NCBI GenBank assembly: GCA_023053575.1
Contig: JAKZAP010000012.1
Coordinates: 12,383,532 to 12,447,531 of the forward strand
Length of the DNA: 64,000 nt
Direction: 5' to 3'
Source: Branchinecta lynchi
Lineage: Eukaryota; Arthropoda; Branchiopoda; Anostraca; Branchinectidae
Shown here: in pieces, positions 57,720-64,000 of the stretch
Layout: each line of letters starts with the position of its first letter
How positions within the stretch are numbered: the stretch's first letter is position 1
Program-made: the position numbers and the translations under genes
Notes under the pieces: generated by a model
Databases searched by the model: none
What the model was told of the DNA's origin: nothing
Seen by the model: only the letters and a program-made list of their open reading frames with translations

Positions 57720-58051
57720 CGTGTTTTGTATCTTAGTATTATTATACTTTCTGCCTTTCTTCGCTATTGCTGCCGGCCGAAGGTGACTGCGATGGAGTCA
57801 GACAAATTAATCAGCCATCAGGTAAAGCACATTTAATTCAGAGTGTGCCAGAAACAATCTTAAGTTTTCCTTTTAGCCCAGTTCTTGCATAAAGTTTTAG
57901 TTTTGAGAATAATAATGGCAAGTTTCGTTTTGTTTCTTATTTCGTAATGATAATAGTGCGAAGAGATAAATGTCAAAATGCCAGCTCGGTGGCATTTTGA
58001 CCCCACGGTGACTCGCAGACATAAATCTTAGCACCGCAAAAACTCCCATGC
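57720..58051 (+). other. Host gene 3' flank
   Basis: Presumed 3' UTR and beyond. No AATAAA seen; CATAAA at about 57889 is a weak candidate. Ends at a hAT-like element. Confidence 0.4.
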
Positions 58052-58059
58052 TTTCCGAC

Positions 58060-60992
58060 TAGGCATGGGCACTGTTCTGTTTTTGTGTTCAAACAGGAAC
58101 AGGCAGAAACAGGTCACATAAGAACAGAAACAGAAAGAAAACAGGAAACTTGAAAACAGGTCCTGTTCTGTTTTAACAGAAATGATGACTTCGAAAACAG
58201 AAACAGCTGTTAAACAGGCGAAAAAAAACAGAACCGGCTGTTTAAAACAGTTTTTTTTTTATTATTTGATTTCCCGTATTTTTTATTATGTTTACGGCAG
58301 AGTTCACCTATAGTTTGCCTTGTACCATGAAGTTAAATAGTTCTACCTTGGACCGCACAGATGCCTTTCTTCGAGTTCATTTCATAGAACAACAAATATC
58401 TTGGTCCAGAATTCCAGCTGCCTTTATCAATGAATTACACTTTTTCCCGATTGAAAATGAGCCATGGAAGTTTCGTTTGTCTTAACAAAAAAAATTCGCA
58501 TAGCCTACCTTTCCACTTGGATTGTTTGTCACAGTGATCGGTAATAAACTAAAGTTTAAGGATCATACAAACTCGAGAGTTAAGCAAGCTTCACTTCGTG
58601 ACAGTGGATGGTGATGATGGTCATTTTTTTTGTGGGGGGAGGGTCGCGAGGGATGCATGTTCAATCAGAATACCGAATAGCTTTTCCTCGGTGGTTTCTT
58701 TTGAGCATGGTCATACAAGGCTCAAAACGCGCGGATTTCTCGGCTGAATGTGAATCTACTATTCTGCGAAAATCAGTGAAACGGAGTTATACTTTCATCA
58801 TCAAGTTGAAAAAATCTCAACTTTTCCGTATAGAACTGAGGGTGTGCCAAAAATACTGTCAGGAATTCCAGTTATCTTTTGTTTACATCATGAACCGGTG
58901 CGGATGTTGTGATGTCGCTAAGCTAGTTTCAGCCTTTTGGAAGTTGAAAGTACTAGTCTTTTGAAATCACAATTAACTTCGCTGAACAGATAATACGTCA
59001 TGTGAACCCTTCTTGGTGATCACATGTTCGGTTTTAACTCATTTATGAACACTCCACTCTTTCGGCCGCGATAGCTGGTTTTCCGTTCTCGGTTTTCACC
59101 GTTTTATTTTGGCATTCTTATCTCGTGAACCATGACAGATGCTAATTTGAAACTTGGTGTACTTGTGGGCCTTGGGGTTTACTTGTCACTTTTGGGATTC
59201 AACCCCCGATACACTCTCGGTTCAATAGGTGACTAATGTTTCCTTTAAAGTTTAAGCTAAAAAGGCTGGCATAGGACAATCTAGTTACCCATCACTTATT
59301 CACTTAAAACAGCTTGAAGAGCCGCTGAAAATGCGTTTCTTCGTTGTTCCGCTATTCACGAATAATTGTTTTTCAAATAGTGGAATTTCCATGTGATTTG
59401 TGGTACCTCTATGCGCTTGTATTTTTGTTGCACCCCGTACGAGAAAGATTTATGATTTTTCTTTTGTTCCGGCACTAAACAATCTTCACCAATCTCACCA
59501 CTGCCCAACGAAAAGCTGTGTTTGTATTTAGATTAAAATTTCCCGAGTCATAGTAGAATTTGCGTTGTGGGGACGGCCGCATATATTCTGAACGTCATAA
59601 CTAAAGCAGATAGTGGAAAATAAAAATTCCCTTTGTAGAATCCTAATAATTCAGTATGTTTAATTAAATTTCACAAAAATTAGTTGGCTTTTCAGTTAAA
59701 TATTAAAGGCTTACCACCGTTTTGCGAATTATGTGCAACTGGGCCCAGAGTAAATTGCCTGACCAAATTCGTAAACTTGCTAAACATGCCTGGTACTAAG
59801 GTGGAAATTTGGAATGCGTGAACATCATTGTCCAGATGGGTCTTTGACCCACCCAAAGACCCATCTAGATGTATCTTTCGGTGTTAACCCCCCCCCCCCC
59901 CCCACATCCAAACGCTGGTATCTGGGCCCATATTGAGCAATGAATGTCAACGGCGAATGGTTATTAGGCTGTTCGTACACAGTATATGATACAGAGCTGG
60001 GCGAATCCGGATTTAGGTTCGAATCCAGGATTCGTCCTTCTGGCTGGATTGGAATCTTCTGCTTCTCAGGCTGGATTCGGTTTTGGACTCGGATTCCAAA
60101 CCCTCAATCTTACGAATCCGCTCAAATTTCTATTCTACATCCGTTCAGTTTCCGTTTTCCCAATTTTTACGCAGTGGGCCACCAAATATGTTAAGTAATC
60201 TATCACACTATCTGATTACCTGAATATAAGTTCTTTTTGTCACCTCTGATTTTTAAACTATAACTTATGAACATGATTTAATTTTTGTTAAGGTCGGATT
60301 CGAATCCGGATTCAATTTTGGATTCGAATCCTCAGCATGAAATGGTGGATCGGATTCGTATCTAGCCCTCGATTCGGATTCGGATTCGAATCCTTTCATG
60401 ATCGGATTCGCCCATCTCTGGTATGATATACGTTTTACTTTTACACATCACGTTTGAGCGCTTGCGCACTTTTTCATATTGGACCCGAAGACGGCTGCTG
60501 CCACGAAGGGTCGGCGGAAAGCTGCAAAAGTAGTCTAAGACTTAGCTGACTACGTATCCATTTAGCTCAGTCAAATGCAATTCGCCGTCAGCTTGAGCTG
60601 AATAAATATTTGCAGTATCTGAAGTTCCCATTTTTTACTGTTGTTCCTACTATTGCTTGATGCTTGCTCAATATTTTTGATATCCGTCATCGCATCCACA
60701 TTTCGCGTGGGTCACTGGTAAGGTTGACAAATTGGCCGCTTTTGGAATGTGGCATTTCGAAATGATGCAAATCTTGAGTTAAAAGATTTGTTGTACTGAT
60801 AAGGCGGGTTTCCCCCAAAAAACAAATTTGGCTGTTTGAACAGGTAAAAAAAAACAGGAACAGGGCAAAACAGAACAGAACAGGTGAGAAAAAAAACAGC
60901 TGGCTTCAAAACAGCTGTTCTGTTTATTTTGGGTCCCTGAAACAGAAAACAGTTAAACAGGAGGAAAAAAACAGGAACAGTGCCCATGCCTA
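58060..60992. mobile_element. hAT-like non-autonomous DNA transposon with 8-bp TSD
   Basis: TAGGCATGGGCACTGTTC at the left is perfectly inverted at the right (60975-60992). Both flanks carry tttccgac (58052-58059 and 60993-61000), the 8-bp duplication typical of hAT elements. The subterminal 150-200 bp at both ends are rich in AACAG/CTGTT motifs and inverted to each other (58070-58260 against 60840-60975). No transposase gene: interior frames are short and unrecognised. Confidence 0.88.
59992..60420. mobile_element. Nested hAT-like MITE rich in GGATTCGAATCC palindromes
   Basis: Ends CAGAGCTGGGCGAATCC and GGATTCGCCCATCTCTG are inverted with one mismatch. Flanks atatgata and gtatgata match at 7 of 8 positions. 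The interior repeats GGATTCGAATCC-like palindromes many times, clustered towards both ends. It lies within the larger hAT-like element. Confidence 0.8.
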
Positions 60993-61000
60993 TTTCCGAC

Positions 61001-61440
61001 TTCCCCAGCAGACCCTTGCAACAACTTATAACTTGATCTAGTCATTAGGTTTCAGTGGTATCATAAGATTTCTCTTAGGCTGCGGTAACACTAGGGAGAA
61101 GCGCCAAGACCTATGCTTTTCATGCGTCGGAGAAGGTCCCTTATTCGTAGCGCCGCCCACTACGTTCAGGACATTCAAAGCGGGAAAAACTGGCGGGTCT
61201 AGATTCTAGTACAGCTAATATGAGGCCTACACTCATGGAGGTAAGGGGGAGGTTGTTTTTTTTGTTTTTTTTATGCGTTTGGAATTTTGCTTTGTGATTT
61301 TGCTTTGTCTTTTGTTGTGTTCCATCTGTTTTTTAGTTGATGGGTAATAAATGCATTCATTCATTCATATGAGTTATCGCTTATCGGAGCACGAGTGATT
61401 GAGTTTCAGTAGGGACGCTCTCTGTCGCTAGTGGTGCTAT
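61001..61440. other. No gene; repeat ends and LINE-like tail
   Basis: 61085-61130 resembles the terminal sequence of the element at 2424. 'gggtaataaatgcattcattcattcat' (about 61345-61370) looks like a LINE 3' tail. Confidence 0.45.
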
Positions 61441-61857
61441 AAGGCGTATTCTCGTCGTTCCCCGAGGACTCCATTTCAGGAGTCCCCCCGTTTTTGTTTG
61501 TCCCGAGGACTGACTCCCCGTATTCTCGCGAGTCTCCACGGAAGGGAAATGCTCCGATTATCATCACCGTCATCGACAAGGACTCCCTTTCAGATCCGGA
61601 GGGAAATCAATTTTTGCGGGTGTTGTAGCGCTTTAAAATTAATTAAAAACAATCAGAATAAACAAAACCAAAAATAAAGTGGATCCAGGCTAATTTCGCC
61701 AACAACATATTTTTTTTTCGAATATAATCCATTTTGGAAGCATTCCCCGTGTTCTCGCTGTTTCTGTAAGCGGAGTCCGCGTGGAGTGACTCCCTCTATT
61801 CTCGCCGTTCCCTTCTATTCCCCAAGGAGTCCTCGGGGAACGGCGAGAACACGCCTA
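61441..61857. mobile_element. Inverted-repeat element of ~0.42 kb
   Basis: The left end AAGGCGTATTCTCG-TCGTTCCCCGAGGACTCC is inverted at the right end as GGAGTCCTCGGGGAACGGCGAGAACACGCCT. A related sequence lies at 11271-11345. Target duplication not resolved. Confidence 0.65.
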
Positions 61858-62954
61858 TAGTGTTGCTGCTATTCGAGTGTCCGTCACTCTTCCAAGTCTT
61901 GGTATAACTCCCTAGGGTTATTTTGCTTTGGGTAGCACGCCTGAAGGAGCCGTCCAAGTTGTTCGACTTGAAGGGAGACTGTTCAAATTTATACCTAGAA
62001 AAGTGTGACGAAGAGTGGTGTTTGAGCAAATGGGTCCGGTCTCCGGTGTGGCCTGAATTTCGCAAGATGATAGTAATCAGACTGCGGTTGGGCCGACCTG
62101 CAGGGGTGGCCCGAAGAGGGGGTGAAGGGGGGTGACTCACCCCCCCTGCCTTCTGTTAAGTCGTATCAGTCGTTTATTTTGGCCTTTTGCTAAGTTGTAT
62201 CAGTCGTTTATTTTGGCCTCGCCGAGGTCCCGGACATTCATTTTAATAAAAAATAATCCGAGTCGTTTAAATTTTTTTTTTTAATTTTGTCTCTGCACAG
62301 CTTCAGTCGTAAGCCAGTCCCCGAAGAAGTCGTTTAAACCAGGTTTTGTAACCCGATAGGTCGCAGACATGATTCATGGGGGCAGCAATGCGGCTACCTG
62401 TTCTACTCCCATGGGATTTGGATCTGCCTAACTTCGGCCTTTCAGGTTTTAGCCTGTCATAGTGTCAAAATTACAATAGGTTAGTTGTTAAAGTGAAGTC
62501 TGACTGGTAACAAGGTTATGTGCATTGATTTTTGGTCTTCTTTGGCTATAAGTGAAAAAAGAAGGATTAGAATTTTTAAACAGAATGGAAAAGCCATCAG
62601 AATAGTCAGAAATAAAATGACAGGAGACACGCGAAAGAAGTGCGCCAGAACAAATCGAAAAATGTCGATTACAAAGAGAGTTTGAGGTAGGAACAACGCT
62701 TGAAAAGGACAAGGAGGATTTTAATATACACCCGAAATTCGTTTCTCAGGACAGGAGGGGTTCCGCAGACGCTGGAATAGCTCATTCTACTAGTCGGGAG
62801 GTAAATTTTTGGCCTTTATGCTAGCAGAGGCGTTACTATCAAAATGTTTGGGGGGGGGGGGGGGAAGAGGAGCAAAAATATTCCTTCAGCCAAAGCTGAC
62901 TGCGAATCGTATGTATCACTGCTGGCTGCGAATCATAGCACTATCAAATATGGG
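61858..62954. other. No gene recognised
   Basis: 62157-62220 holds two copies of a ~33-bp unit ending 'gtatcagtcgtttattttggcct'. A 16-nt G run lies at about 62850. Nothing else assigned. Confidence 0.45.
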
Positions 62955-63190
62955 AGGAGCAAGGTATTTACCGACTGGCTGGTAATTTTTACCGTCTTTT
63001 TTTGCGGGAAAATCGACTGGTTTAAAGAAAACCGACCGCTTTTAAGAAAATTCGAACTGTTTCCCAAAAAAATCGATTATTTTTACGAAAAATCGTGAAC
63101 AATCTATTTTTTACCGGCTAGCCGACAACTTCGGGGGAGGGGGAGGGTGCATCCCCCCCCCCCCCCTACGTGACGCCCTTGTATGCTAGT
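62955..63190 (+). repeat. Family D repeat
   Basis: Same order as 10322-10545: 'ggtatttaccgactggctggt', alternating 'gaaaaccgaccgcttttaag' units, a C run, and the closing 'cccttgtatgc'. Confidence 0.6.
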
Positions 63191-63559
63191 GTTAAAGCAC
63201 ATCTGAAAAGACTTCGTAAAATTCAGGACACTCATACAACTCGAAAATGATCTCTTTTATGTTTAAGATATTCTAAAAGCGAACTTCTCGTCTTCATTTG
63301 CTGTGTATATAGCATCTTCTGTCTCGTAGAATTCTGCAAACCAGTTTTAAGTTGCAATTCTTCAGATTTAGCTTTACCTGCTTTAGTTTTCGGCATGAAA
63401 GTACAGTGTGTCGAGTGACAAATAAAACGGTACACGGTACTTTCATTATGAAACAAAAGTACATCAAATCACCGGGAAAAAAACGCAACTCAAGTCTCGT
63501 CGGCGAACCTGGCGTCTTTGTCTATATCTGTAAACTCCTGTCAGGCCAAGACCAAAAGC

Positions 63560-63990
63560 TCGTTACGTCCGCAAATCCGGATTTTTTTTTTTTAACGCAC
63601 TGGCAAATCTGTTTTCCTCGTTTCGTTTCTGAGGAAGTGTGTTCTGAACGTGAAAATTACTTTTTTTGCTATTAGTTCGGAGCAAATCTACTTTCTTTTC
63701 TATGGGCTTTATTTTGTCACTTTTTCGATGGACAGAGGCGTGATTTCATAGCTATTCTTAATTTTTCATTGGGATCGCAAAATGACGCTCTGCTCCTCGG
63801 GTTACGTCCATAAATCAGGATTTTTTTTTTCAGGAATTACTTTTTTTGCTTTGATACGGAACAAATCTACTTTGTTTTCTGTGGCCACTATTTTGTCACT
63901 TTTTTCGACAGTCAGATTTGTTATTTCAAAGCTGTTTTTTCCTTTTCAATGGGATTGCAAAAAGATGGTCTCCTCGGCGTTTCACAAAAT
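63560..63990. repeat. Imperfect tandem duplication
   Basis: 'gttacgtcc.caaatc.ggattttttttt' (63564, 63804), 'aattactttttttgct' (about 63655, 63836) and 'tttttcattgggat.gcaaaa' (63765, 63945) appear twice in order. No gene. Confidence 0.6.
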
Positions 63991-64000
63991 TTCGCCTGTC

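Larger units (their letters stand above)
50008..57566 (+). other. MTG2: Intron 6
   Basis: 50008-51640 and 53961-54545 are unidentified. A complete family B copy, a 3'-truncated family B copy and a complete family A copy fill most of the rest. Confidence 0.75.

Overview
This is a transposon-rich segment of a eukaryotic nuclear genome, most likely an invertebrate animal. Evidence: a seven-exon host gene with GT-AG introns, several interspersed repeat families with internal minisatellites, LINE fragments with short-repeat tails, hAT-like and other inverted-repeat elements, and a complete Polinton/Maverick (adintovirus-like) element. I cannot name the species.

Host gene. One plus-strand gene spans 10792-57719. 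Its seven exons encode a mitochondrial Obg-family GTPase (MTG2/GTPBP5-like, about 411 codons): an Arg/Ser-rich mitochondrial leader, a glycine-rich Obg domain, then a G domain with P-loop, DxPG, NKMD and SAK motifs. All exon phases agree except exon 3, which carries one extra base. The gene covers about 47 kb because its introns are full of mobile DNA.

Polinton. Intron 4 holds a 13,495-bp element at 29624-43118. It has 577/580-bp terminal inverted repeats and a perfect 6-bp target duplication (atggag). It landed in an antisense non-LTR reverse-transcriptase remnant whose frame reads through the reconstructed empty site. Reading mainly on the minus strand from the right end inwards, the genes are: protein-primed DNA polymerase B (split in two frames), packaging ATPase, a fibre-like protein, a pX-like membrane protein with a repeated basic tail, adenain-like protease, a zinc ribbon overlapping an rve integrase, a coiled-coil protein, penton-like minor capsid protein, a small virion-like protein, and double-jelly-roll major capsid protein. 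A small membrane protein lies on the plus strand. A 102-residue gene lies wholly inside each terminal repeat, so it is present twice. Nearly every gene starts with the same TAATAAATG/TATAAATG motif. Exactly 12 units of a 21-bp dyad repeat separate polymerase from ATPase.

Flanks and introns. Two large interspersed families dominate. Family A is about 0.9-1.4 kb, with ~115-bp internal monomers and GGGATCCC palindromes near both ends. Family B has a G-run-rich ~400-bp monomer, TGGCACTTG/CAAGTGCCA ends and a 3' hairpin before CTTGTT. Both resemble Helentron-associated (HINE/DINE-like) non-autonomous elements. A hAT-like element with a perfect 8-bp duplication (58060-60992), itself carrying a second hAT-like element, lies just downstream of the host gene. 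The first 10 kb and parts of the introns contain no gene I can recognise.
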